From Bacillota bacterium (GTDB lineage: Bacteria; Bacillota; Clostridia; Lachnospirales; Cellulosilyticaceae), in contig JAEZKI010000192.1 in the NCBI GenBank assembly GCA_023415525.1, positions 1-5,014 of the forward strand: a stretch of DNA of 5,014 bases, given 5' to 3'. This document shows positions 1-5,014 of the stretch, piece after piece (the stretch's first letter is position 1; the number at the start of each line of letters is the position of its first letter). The position numbers were made by a program, and so were the translations under genes. The notes under the pieces were generated by a model. That model was not told where the DNA came from. It saw only the letters and a program-made list of their open reading frames with translations, and did no database searches.

Positions 1-24
1 CATCAGGTAAAAGAAGCAGTGTAA
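1..24 (+). CDS. Possible C-terminal tail of an upstream gene (partial)
   Basis: The frame that begins at the first base reads HQVKEAV and then TAA at 22-24. A forward intrinsic terminator follows 65 bp later, as expected downstream of a gene that ends here. Eight codons are too few to identify a protein or even to be sure of the frame: the third frame is also open from position 3 to a TAA at 207-209. It is listed only because the terminator at 90-117 implies that something upstream is transcribed rightward. Confidence 0.2.
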   Translation, partial: HQVKEAV

Positions 25-89
25 AAGCCAGAAAAAAAAGAAGGCTTATTCAAGTTCGCTCAAAAATCACGAAAATCCACCTAGTCAGA

Positions 90-117
90 AGGACACATCC
101 CAGAGTGTCCTGTTTTT
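90..117 (+). terminator. Intrinsic terminator of the upstream transcript
   Basis: A 7-bp perfect stem, AGGACAC (90-96) with GTGTCCT (105-111), encloses an 8-nt loop and is followed by GTTTTT (112-117). This is a standard Rho-independent terminator on the plus strand. It separates rightward transcription from beyond the window edge from the five-gene operon, which therefore needs its own promoter. Confidence 0.8.
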
Positions 118-122
118 ATGCC

Positions 123-176
123 AAAAAGAAAAGCCGTGTTACAATCCTAACTAAAAATTTAGTTTTGAAACACGGC
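123..176 (-). terminator. Long hairpin with a minus-strand T-tract (terminator-like, or an element end)
   Basis: Positions 133-144 (GCCGTGTTACAA) pair with 165-176 (TTGAAACACGGC) with a single A-A mismatch. After a 4-nt bulge (TCCT, 145-148), 149-155 (AACTAAA) pair with 158-164 (TTTAGTT) around a 2-base centre. Read on the minus strand the hairpin runs into TTTTCTTTTT (132 down to 123), which is the layout of an intrinsic terminator for leftward transcription. There is no such T-tract on the plus-strand side. No minus-strand gene is seen to its right, so it may instead be a relic of a displaced convergent gene, or the palindromic end of a mobile element. Confidence 0.55.
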
Positions 177-218
177 CTATCATCTATAATGAATTTGAAA
201 TTGATGTAAAATTAAGGA

Positions 219-247
219 TTTAAATGAATGGGTATATCTGCTATACT
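219..247 (+). promoter_or_regulatory. Predicted sigma-A promoter with extended -10
   Basis: TTTAAA (219-224, 4 of 6 matches to TTGACA), a 17-bp spacer, and TATACT (242-247, 5 of 6 matches to TATAAT). A TG one base upstream of the -10 (239-240) makes it an extended -10. The start of transcription would fall near 254, giving a leader of about 30 nt before the first gene. A weaker alternative is TATAAT at 185-190, but it has no good -35 because the hairpin occupies that place. I see no operator repeat around the site. Confidence 0.6.
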
Positions 248-271
248 GGAAGAAATATGTAAGAAAAGGTC

Positions 272-277
272 AGGTGA
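272..277 (+). promoter_or_regulatory. Shine-Dalgarno site that favours the GTG start at 283
   Basis: AGGTGA (272-277) matches the core of the anti-Shine-Dalgarno complement and sits 5 nt before the GTG at 283. The alternative GTG at 274 lies inside this site and would depend on AAAAGG (264-269) only 4 nt upstream. The start at 283 gives an N-terminus of MKILVLGNGFD, which puts the first beta strand and glycine loop at the very start of the protein, as is usual for AbiH-family proteins. Confidence 0.6.
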
Positions 278-282
278 ACGCA

Positions 283-1431
283 GTGAAAATATTGGTATTG
301 GGTAACGGGTTTGATTTGGCACACAAATTGCCAACTAAATATACAGATTTTCTTCATTTTACAAGGGTAGTGTTAGAATTACTAAATGGTGATATTTCAA
401 ATGTTAGCTGGGAGGGTATTAACTCTAAATTAAAAGATGTAATCCTTGAAAACACTGGGAATAAGAGTAACAATCTGTATTCACAGGAAGGTGTTTGGAG
501 GGATTTAATAGAAAATAATTTTTGGTTTACTCATTTTCAAAACTGTTACATCAATGATGGGTGGATAGACTTTGAGAATGAAATATCTAAGGTAATACAA
601 CAGATAGAAGATGCTTTAATGAATGAACTTAATCCATTTTTTAGCATAGGCCCAAATTTAGAAACAGCGGCTATAGAAGTAAAATATGTAGAAGAGATTA
701 TTTTGAAATTGGAGAACACAAGAAGGTACTATCCAGATAAATTAATTGATGATGCCTGTGATAAATTATTAAAAGACTTAAATAAACTAATCCGTGCCTT
801 AGAACTTTATCTGGTGGAATATGTAGGTAATATGGAAGTAGATGTAGTATCGCCGGATATAAAGGGTATTAATCCTACTAAGGTTCTGAGCTTCAATTAT
901 ACTGATACATATAACAAAGTCTATATGCCCATTAACTCTGTTCAATATGATTTTATTCACGGTAAAGCAAGCAGTACCAGTACATTAGAAACTAATAATA
1001 TGGTGCTTGGGGTAGATGAATATTTACCAAAGGATAGGAGTGACAAGGATGTAAAGTTTGTCGCTTATAAAAAGTATTATCAGCGCATCTTTAAAGGAAC
1101 AGGTTGCCTCTATAAGGATTGGGTAGAAGTATTACAAGGTCCTACATATAAGGATGGAAGTGGTGATGTAATTCTTATACCAGATAATAATGAGGTCCAT
1201 ATTTTTGGGCATTCCTTAGATGTTACTGATAAGGATGTACTGAGAGATTTGATCTTGAGCTCTTATACTGAAACAACAATATATTATTTAGATAAGGATG
1301 ACTTTGGGAGAAAGATAACTAATCTTGTAAAAGTGATTGGACCTGATGAGCTGGTTAAAAGGACAGGTGGACCAACCAAAACAATTACTTTTAAGCCGCA
1401 AAATCCAATGGAAAGTATTAATAACAAATAA
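283..1431 (+). CDS. AbiH-family abortive infection protein
   Basis: Predicted phage-abortive-infection protein of the AbiH family (first known from lactococcal plasmids), likely cytosolic; its biochemical activity is not well defined. The GTG at 283 gives 382 residues, slightly longer than lactococcal AbiH as I recall it; a start at 274 would add three residues. Visible family marks are the N-terminal ILVLGNGFDLAHKLPTKYTDF block, a Rossmann-type glycine loop (GNGFD about 7-11); GWIDFENEI near 93-101; SFNYTDT at 203-209; FIHG at 224-227; and FGHSLD near 308-313. The order GNG, FNYT, HG, GHS parallels the GNG, NYD, HLHG, GMS order of the third gene, so the two may share a SIR2-like fold; that relation is inference. 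The middle (about 100-190) is helical and divergent. It is the first gene of the operon and lies 25 bp before the metallopeptidase-like gene. The last 25 or so residues look like a flexible tail. Family assignment is confident; the mechanism is not. Confidence 0.9.
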   Translation: MKILVLGNGFDLAHKLPTKYTDFLHFTRVVLELLNGDISNVSWEGINSKLKDVILENTGNKSNNLYSQEGVWRDLIENNFWFTHFQNCYINDGWIDFENEISKVIQQIEDALMNELNPFFSIGPNLETAAIEVKYVEEIILKLENTRRYYPDKLIDDACDKLLKDLNKLIRALELYLVEYVGNMEVDVVSPDIKGINPTKVLSFNYTDTYNKVYMPINSVQYDFIHGKASSTSTLETNNMVLGVDEYLPKDRSDKDVKFVAYKKYYQRIFKGTGCLYKDWVEVLQGPTYKDGSGDVILIPDNNEVHIFGHSLDVTDKDVLRDLILSSYTETTIYYLDKDDFGRKITNLVKVIGPDELVKRTGGPTKTITFKPQNPMESINNK

Positions 1432-1456
1432 TAGATGAAAGAGAGTGGGAGAGTAA

Positions 1457-2302
1457 ATGATATTTGATTTCTTAAAAAAGAAAAGAACAGATGACGTAGT
1501 AACAGTAAACCCAAAACTTGAAAAAATGGATACTTCAAAACAAAAACAGAAAATTAACGATGTGCAGCTAAAAACAAATCTACAAGTATTTTTAGACTTT
1601 GAGAAACACACAGAAGAAAAGTACAACATTGTAGGAAAAATAGATTTTAGTTTTAGAAGTGATATACCGAGTAAAGAGAGTGAAGCCAATTTTGACCATT
1701 TTCCGTGTATAGTAAAAGTAGGGACTCAAAACTATGGCGATATTGAAAAGCTAGATGATAAGCAAAAGAACCATCTATATAATACTATCGAGCATGAGCT
1801 TATACATGTAAGAAATTATTATGATTTGACTCAGGAGACTAGAGATAAAATAAGCAACAACCTAATGAGTATAGCACATTGGGGTAGGCTGATGTTGGAT
1901 GAGTATAGTGCTTATAAAGAGTCAAATGCTCTATATCCCGAAACAGAAGATGAACTCAATTCATCACAAGAAAAAGTGTTAGAGTCATTCAATCATATTC
2001 AAAAGGGGTATCTTTCTGGTGCAACTGACGCACAATTTTATGTTTCATTTTACTATAATTGCTGTGCGATAATATCACACAGTATTGTGGACGATGATTT
2101 TCCACGAGATAAGAGAAATAGAGATTATGTCAGAGCATGTAATGACTTCATAAAAGACCTTGATGAAGCACATGGAAGAATGCCACTAAATTATGAGGAA
2201 TATAAGAGTTTGGGTAATAAACTGATGAGCGATTTATTAATTATGGCACCTGTCAATAAGAGAGAGTTCTTTAAATTTAACACAAGGATTCGTTTAGATT
2301 AA
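1457..2302 (+). CDS. Predicted zincin-type (HEXXH) metallopeptidase-like protein
   Basis: 281 residues, not recognised as a named family. The main signal is EHELIH, with HELIH at residues 113-117, a textbook HEXXH zinc-protease motif in a predicted helix, followed by LDEYSAYKES at 147-156. E149 or E155 could serve as the third zinc ligand, as in gluzincins and ImmA/IrrE-like peptidases, where an acidic residue follows about 25-40 residues later. The first 35 residues are basic and polar, probably a flexible tail; there is no signal peptide or membrane segment, so it should be cytosolic. The remainder (about 165-281) is mostly helical, with aromatics and a YYNCC segment at 199-203. The ATG at 1457 has GGGAG 5 nt upstream. 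It lies between the AbiH-like and SIR2-like genes, 25 bp and 22 bp away, which suggests a role in activating or regulating them by proteolysis; this is inference. HEXXH can occur by chance, but the EHELIH context with an acidic residue downstream makes that less likely. Confidence 0.65.
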   Translation: MIFDFLKKKRTDDVVTVNPKLEKMDTSKQKQKINDVQLKTNLQVFLDFEKHTEEKYNIVGKIDFSFRSDIPSKESEANFDHFPCIVKVGTQNYGDIEKLDDKQKNHLYNTIEHELIHVRNYYDLTQETRDKISNNLMSIAHWGRLMLDEYSAYKESNALYPETEDELNSSQEKVLESFNHIQKGYLSGATDAQFYVSFYYNCCAIISHSIVDDDFPRDKRNRDYVRACNDFIKDLDEAHGRMPLNYEEYKSLGNKLMSDLLIMAPVNKREFFKFNTRIRLD

Positions 2303-2324
2303 TATAATGGAATGAGGGTATTAG

Positions 2325-3449
2325 ATGACTAAATCAGTCTTATTTGGAAATGGGGTAAACATAGCCTTTAGTGGTAATACAGATTACTGTAACTATAAGA
2401 TTATTGAACGTTTATTACAAGTATTAGAAACAGATAAGTTCCGCGAGGTATTTTTAAATACAGTAGAACCTTCAGAAATAAAGGCAGTAATCATTGGCTT
2501 AAATGAACAATTTAAAGAGATGTTAAGAGGAATAACAGCTTTTAGATGGACAAGCGATGCTGAGGATATGAGGGTTTTACTTGAAATAATAACTCGCTAT
2601 AAAGGTAAATCGCCGGATGTCTTAGAAGTAGGTATGGAAGATTACTTTTATGTAATGAAGTGGTTTAATAATAAGTTTGGTGCAGATGCATTACCAGAGA
2701 ATACAATCTTTGATGCCTTAAAATACATATTCTTGGATGCTATCTATAACGAGGGTAGGATAGAGACTCTTTACACAAGTATGGAGTGTCTGAGAAATGA
2801 GTTAGTAGGGTATGAAAATATTTTTACTATTAATTATGACACTAATTTAGATAAGCTGACAGATAAGCCAGTATATCACTTACATGGTTGTTTCGATGTT
2901 TTGGATGATACCTACAGAGAAGAAACCATTAATGGTTTTATTGCAAAGCAGAAACCAAAGCCACCAACATATATTAAGGGGTTGGAGCATCTGTATTGTA
3001 ATGCTATCATGGGGTATTCCGGCGCTTATAAGAAAGGTATTATGGATTTGTATTCTAACGGTAACCTTGGTTTAAGTCAAATGATTGCAAGATACAATAA
3101 TCCTTTAGATACAGAATTCCATAAAAGGTTTCAACAACTAAGTACCTCAACTAATGAGAAAGAAATGTATGCTTATAAATCAGTAATGGCAAAGTTAGCA
3201 CATCCTGAACTCTGTTATACAGAATTTCCTTTTTCAAAGCTTGAGAGTATGGTAGGCGATTTATGCATAGTAGGTATGTCACCAAATAATGATGTACATA
3301 TCTTTGATGCTATAAATAATAATCCAGGTATAAGAAAAGTCATATATTATGCAGCTAGTCCTGAGGATACAGATGCAGCGCAGAAAGTAATTAACAAGCC
3401 TAAAGAGATAAGGAATGTTCATAAATACTGGCAGTCAATAAGAAGATAA
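2325..3449 (+). CDS. SIR2-like domain protein (putative NAD-dependent effector)
   Basis: 374 residues. It opens with a Rossmann-like strand and glycine loop, SVLFGNGVNIAFSG (4-17). In the middle, FTINYDTNLDKL (167-178) carries the NYD triad at 170-172, followed by YHLHG (184-188). These are the hallmark NYD and HG motifs of divergent SIR2-like domains; in defence proteins such as ThsA the matching Asn and His are needed for NAD hydrolysis. By analogy N170 and H187 are the catalytic candidates. A late strand-turn, DLCIVGMSPNNDVHIFDAI (312-330), resembles the GxS-D-HI segment that ends SIR2/AbiH-type cores. It lacks the eukaryotic-type GAGxSxxSGIPDFR signature and the zinc-binding cysteines of deacetylases, so NAD cleavage or ligand sensing is more likely than protein deacetylation. 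GAGGG (2314-2318) lies 6 nt before the ATG. It may be a distant paralogue of the first gene. NADase activity is inferred, not shown. Confidence 0.75.
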   Translation: MTKSVLFGNGVNIAFSGNTDYCNYKIIERLLQVLETDKFREVFLNTVEPSEIKAVIIGLNEQFKEMLRGITAFRWTSDAEDMRVLLEIITRYKGKSPDVLEVGMEDYFYVMKWFNNKFGADALPENTIFDALKYIFLDAIYNEGRIETLYTSMECLRNELVGYENIFTINYDTNLDKLTDKPVYHLHGCFDVLDDTYREETINGFIAKQKPKPPTYIKGLEHLYCNAIMGYSGAYKKGIMDLYSNGNLGLSQMIARYNNPLDTEFHKRFQQLSTSTNEKEMYAYKSVMAKLAHPELCYTEFPFSKLESMVGDLCIVGMSPNNDVHIFDAINNNPGIRKVIYYAASPEDTDAAQKVINKPKEIRNVHKYWQSIRR

Positions 3450-3467
3450 TAGAGGAGGAAATAGTCT

Positions 3468-3914
3468 ATGTATGATAAATATGATATAAAAGAGATAAGG
3501 TTCTTACCGATGGGCGAGAACGAGTTTAAAACAGTTGAAGAAGCAAGAGAATTTCTAAAGTATAGATTACCAAAAGAGCAGGATGGTGAGTATTGGTACC
3601 AGACAAAGGGGATTGATTCTAATGAGGAAATCTTGGTACTATTCCGAATACAAAGCTGTATTATAGGAACGGGTATTTTCAAAGGGAGAGAAAAGTTTGA
3701 TGAGGTAGAACTATATGATGGTAAAGAATATCACGGTGTAAATATTTTCTATTCTGACACTATATTTAACATTGAAACAATCACTTTGGAAGAATACCAA
3801 AGTATTGATAAGGATTTGGAACGTTTTACTCAGAGCATTAAGAGAACAGATATGAAGTATTTTGACAAGGTTTTAGCCTTGGTAGAAGAAAAGTGGAAAG
3901 CTTACAACGAATAA
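3468..3914 (+). CDS. Small protein of unknown function, beta-rich core
   Basis: 148 residues, not recognised. The ATG at 3468 follows a strong AGAGGAGG (3451-3458) with 9 nt spacing, among the best ribosome sites in the operon, which suggests it is well translated. An N-terminal part with a predicted helix (KTVEEAREFLKYR, 21-33) leads into a run of alternating hydrophobic strands (EILVLFRIQSCIIGTGIFKG, 54-73, then VNIFYSDTIFNIETI, 91-105), and the protein ends in a charged helix (about 108-147). The strand pattern, with hydrophobic residues flanking an IIGTG turn, is reminiscent of small PUA/EVE/ASCH-like beta barrels that bind modified bases or RNA, but no diagnostic motif is present and this is only an impression. 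There is no signal peptide or membrane segment. It lies 18 bp after the SIR2-like gene and 10 bp before the cyclase-like gene. It could be a partner, inhibitor or sensor for either; nothing in the sequence decides. Confidence 0.8.
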   Translation: MYDKYDIKEIRFLPMGENEFKTVEEAREFLKYRLPKEQDGEYWYQTKGIDSNEEILVLFRIQSCIIGTGIFKGREKFDEVELYDGKEYHGVNIFYSDTIFNIETITLEEYQSIDKDLERFTQSIKRTDMKYFDKVLALVEEKWKAYNE

Positions 3915-3918
3915 GGAG
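3912..3918 (+). promoter_or_regulatory. Shine-Dalgarno overlapping the stop codon of the preceding gene
   Basis: TAAGGAG (3912-3918) combines the TAA stop of the small gene with the ribosome site of the cyclase-like gene, 6 nt before its ATG at 3925. A ribosome finishing the first ORF sits on the start site of the second, so translation of the two is probably coupled and their products made in related amounts. Confidence 0.65.
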
Positions 3919-3924
3919 AAGTAT

Positions 3925-4770
3925 ATGGGGTATCATAAGTCTTTTGTAATATTTATTGATATATTAGGCACTCGTGATAGAGCAAGTGATTTTAATGAAA
4001 TGTATAAAATAAATACTATCTTTCATGAGCAAATGGAACAAGAACAAATGATGGATGATAATCATCCTTATGTTGTATATGAAAGAACAGTACATACTTT
4101 TTCTGACTGTGCTTATATAATTTATGATTTTAAAGCAGGTGTCGAAGAGAATAGGAAAAATATTTTTGAGTTGATGACTATTGCTTGTTATAATACAGAA
4201 AAGGTTTGCTATAGATTTTTAGAAGAAGGTTTTGTCTTCCGTGGTGGAATGAGTTATGGCGATGTCTACTATGAAAAAGAGAGAAGCTTATTATTTGGTC
4301 CTGCGATTAACTCCGCTTATGAACTAGAGGCGCAAAAAGCTAATTATCCAAGAATTGTTGTTGACCCTCAAATAGGAGAACAATTATTTTCTTATATTGA
4401 TGAGAATGTACCTAAAAATGTAATAAACGGGACAATACTAAAACATGATGAAGATGGTTTTTATTATCTTCATTATCTTAATAATTTTGAATTTGGTAAT
4501 AGTCAAGACAATGATAAAGAAGTGACAGAAATAATATATGATTTATGCGAAAGAGAAATTGAGAGAGCACAAGATAATGAAAAGTTAACAGAAAAACAAA
4601 GAACTAGTATTATTGGGAAATACAAATGGCTTGATAAGTACATAACTGATTCACAGTATAAAGGTTTTCGAGATGAAGAAATAGATTTTGATGATGAAGA
4701 AAGTATGAAAAGGTTAGAAGAATATGAATTAGAATTAGTCAGGTCACTAGCTAAAGGATTCTTTAATTAA
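3925..4770 (+). CDS. Class III nucleotide-cyclase-like protein (Pycsar cyclase-like)
   Basis: 281 residues with the conserved skeleton of a class III adenylate/guanylate-cyclase-like domain. FVIFIDILGTRD (7-18) supplies the first metal-binding aspartate, D12. TFSDCAYIIYD (58-68) supplies a second acidic position, D61, on the beta hairpin. FRGGMSYGDVYY (105-116) and LLFGPAINSAYELEAQKANYPRIVVD (122-147) match the dimer-interface and catalytic part. Known members make cyclic nucleotides; in Pycsar defence such a cyclase makes cCMP or cUMP after phage infection. N129 aligns with the catalytic Asn of the usual VNxAxR motif, but the Arg position four residues on is E133, so activity or specificity is uncertain. 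The C-terminal third (about 200-281) is acidic and helical, with KYKWLDKYI at 232-240 and an Asp/Glu-rich patch near 250-267. No transmembrane segment. It is the last gene, 10 bp after its neighbour, and the operon terminator follows. The fold is well supported; the substrate and enzymatic competence are not. Confidence 0.75.
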   Translation: MGYHKSFVIFIDILGTRDRASDFNEMYKINTIFHEQMEQEQMMDDNHPYVVYERTVHTFSDCAYIIYDFKAGVEENRKNIFELMTIACYNTEKVCYRFLEEGFVFRGGMSYGDVYYEKERSLLFGPAINSAYELEAQKANYPRIVVDPQIGEQLFSYIDENVPKNVINGTILKHDEDGFYYLHYLNNFEFGNSQDNDKEVTEIIYDLCEREIERAQDNEKLTEKQRTSIIGKYKWLDKYITDSQYKGFRDEEIDFDDEESMKRLEEYELELVRSLAKGFFN

Positions 4771-4808
4771 TTGTAGTAATGTAAGTGAAATTAATACATG
4801 GCTGGTAT

Positions 4809-4844
4809 AAGAAGGAGGAAACGCGAATGTTTCCCCCTTCTTTT
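4809..4844 (+). terminator. Strong intrinsic terminator of the operon
   Basis: GAAGGAGGAAAC (4811-4822) pairs with GTTTCCCCCTTC (4829-4840) around a 6-nt GCGAAT loop, with one A-C mismatch (4816/4835). A further two A-T pairs extend the base (4809-4810 with 4841-4842), and the 3' side ends in TTTT (4841-4844). It lies 38 bp after the stop of the cyclase-like gene and ends the five-gene transcript just before the insertion sequence. Confidence 0.85.
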
Positions 4845-4948
4845 CAATGTGTGCGTGTGTCCAACGAAGCTGGACCATGCCTGTCGGGTAAGCGTCAAAT
4901 TACTCGCCTAGGCTAAATGAAATTTTTGTGGCATACTTTAAAAAATGC

Positions 4949-4967
4949 AAAAAACTATTAGTTTTTT
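4949..4967 (+). promoter_or_regulatory. A/T hairpin just upstream of the IS ribosome site
   Basis: AAAAAACTA (4949-4957) and TAGTTTTTT (4959-4967) form a near-perfect inverted repeat ending one base before the AAAGGAGG ribosome site (4968-4975). On the transcript it is a weak A-U stem ending in a U run. It could act as a leaky terminator or shield that limits transposase expression driven from outside the element, or it may be only an A/T-rich palindrome. Confidence 0.35.
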
Positions 4968-4984
4968 AAAGGAGGCCACTTACC

Positions 4985-5014
4985 ATGGACCAAATATCTC
5001 ATACTGTGCGCAAT
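4985..5014 (+). CDS. tnpA: IS66-type accessory ORF, TnpA-like (5' end only)
   Basis: Only ten codons are inside the window (MDQISHTVRN). The ATG at 4985 has AAAGGAGG (4968-4975) 9 nt upstream, so the start is convincing. The opening resembles IS66 TnpA proteins of Clostridia, small helix-turn-helix-like proteins needed for transposition together with TnpB and the DDE transposase TnpC. The position about 100 bp inside a GTAAGCG end fits that organisation. A possible weak extended -10 (TGGCATACT, 4929-4937) lies upstream but lacks a clear -35. Confidence 0.55.
   Translation, partial: MDQISHTVRN

Larger units (their letters stand above)
219..4844 (+). other. Predicted five-gene operon (candidate defence system)
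   Basis: Five genes on one strand are separated by only 25, 22, 18 and 10 bp. A promoter lies upstream of the first, an intrinsic terminator follows the last, and no terminator-like hairpin or convincing internal promoter was found in the gaps. The unit is bounded on both sides by terminators, with an insertion sequence immediately to the right. In order the products are AbiH-like, HEXXH metallopeptidase-like, SIR2-like, an unrecognised small protein, and a class III cyclase-like protein. Co-transcription is well supported; a joint anti-phage function is inferred from the known roles of the AbiH, SIR2-like and cyclase families. Confidence 0.75.
4888..5014 (+). mobile_element. Left end of an IS66-family insertion sequence (truncated by the window)
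   Basis: GTAAGCGTCA at 4888 has the GTAAGCG start typical of IS66-family terminal inverted repeats. About 100 bp further on, a good ribosome site and an ORF starting MDQISHTVRN resemble the first small ORF (TnpA) of IS66 elements from Clostridia. IS66 elements duplicate 8 bp of target, so 4880-4887 (CCTGTCGG) would be the left copy; the right copy and the tnpB and tnpC genes would lie beyond the window. An 8-bp palindrome GCCTAGGC (4906-4913) lies in the leader. The insertion point is 43 bp beyond the operon terminator, so the operon is intact. The family call rests on a short stretch and on recall of the family ends. Confidence 0.65.

Noticed and set aside
3..209. A frame open for 68 codons across the left edge
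   Set aside because: It is lysine- and arginine-rich with no recognisable pattern and runs through both hairpins and the plus-strand terminator, so it is probably chance in A-rich DNA.
1284..1689. Two overlapping minus-strand open frames of 84 and 133 codons
   Set aside because: They lie antisense to the end of the AbiH-like gene and the start of the metallopeptidase-like gene, overlap each other in different frames, and give Phe/Ser/Leu-rich translations typical of the reverse of A-rich coding DNA.
2303..2308. TATAAT in the gap before the SIR2-like gene, a possible internal promoter
   Set aside because: There is no acceptable -35 at 16-18 bp and transcription would start inside the ribosome site.
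2884..3075. A 63-codon plus-strand frame inside the SIR2-like gene
   Set aside because: It is out of frame within a gene with clear conserved motifs and has no ribosome site of its own.
3419..3682. An 87-codon minus-strand frame over the SIR2-like/small-gene junction
   Set aside because: It is antisense to two supported genes and their ribosome site, with no promoter or recognisable product.
4859..4875. GTCCA/TGGAC short inverted repeat between the terminator and the IS end
   Set aside because: A 5-bp stem with a 7-nt loop and no T-tract is within chance expectation.
1..5014. CRISPR array, tRNA or rRNA genes
   Set aside because: No spaced direct repeats and no tRNA- or rRNA-like segments were seen on either strand.

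Overview
The window looks like a low-GC Firmicute, most likely a Clostridia/Lachnospiraceae-type gut bacterium. The coding DNA is AT-rich, all five complete genes end in TAA, several genes have clear purine-rich Shine-Dalgarno sites, and an IS66-type insertion sequence begins at the right edge. The taxonomic call is an inference from composition and style only.

Layout. Positions 1-209 hold a possible 3' tail of an upstream gene, a forward intrinsic terminator (90-117), and a long imperfect hairpin (133-176) whose T-tract lies on the minus strand. A promoter with an extended -10 (219-247) then drives five co-directional genes spaced 10 to 25 bp apart: (1) an AbiH-family abortive-infection protein (283-1431); (2) a predicted HEXXH zinc metallopeptidase-like protein (1457-2302); (3) a SIR2-like protein with NYD and HLHG motifs (2325-3449); (4) a small unrecognised, beta-rich protein (3468-3914); (5) a class III nucleotide-cyclase-like protein (3925-4770). 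A strong intrinsic terminator (4809-4844) closes the operon. From 4888 the left end of an IS66-family element begins, with the first ten codons of its first ORF at 4985-5014.

Working together. AbiH proteins are known phage-abortive-infection proteins, SIR2-like domains are recurrent NAD-depleting defence effectors, and class III-like cyclases are the signal-producing enzymes of Pycsar-type defence. These three types together with a protease-like protein in one terminator-bounded transcript, next to mobile DNA, make a plausible multi-gene anti-phage system. I do not recognise this gene combination as a named system. A possible reading is two SIR2/AbiH-fold effectors controlled by a protease and/or a nucleotide signal. 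No cyclic-nucleotide-binding effector is visible in the window, so the cyclase-like protein is either a sensor or regulator, a degenerate enzyme, or acts through one of the other gene products. The functional wiring is inference; the motifs, spacing and boundaries are visible in the sequence.
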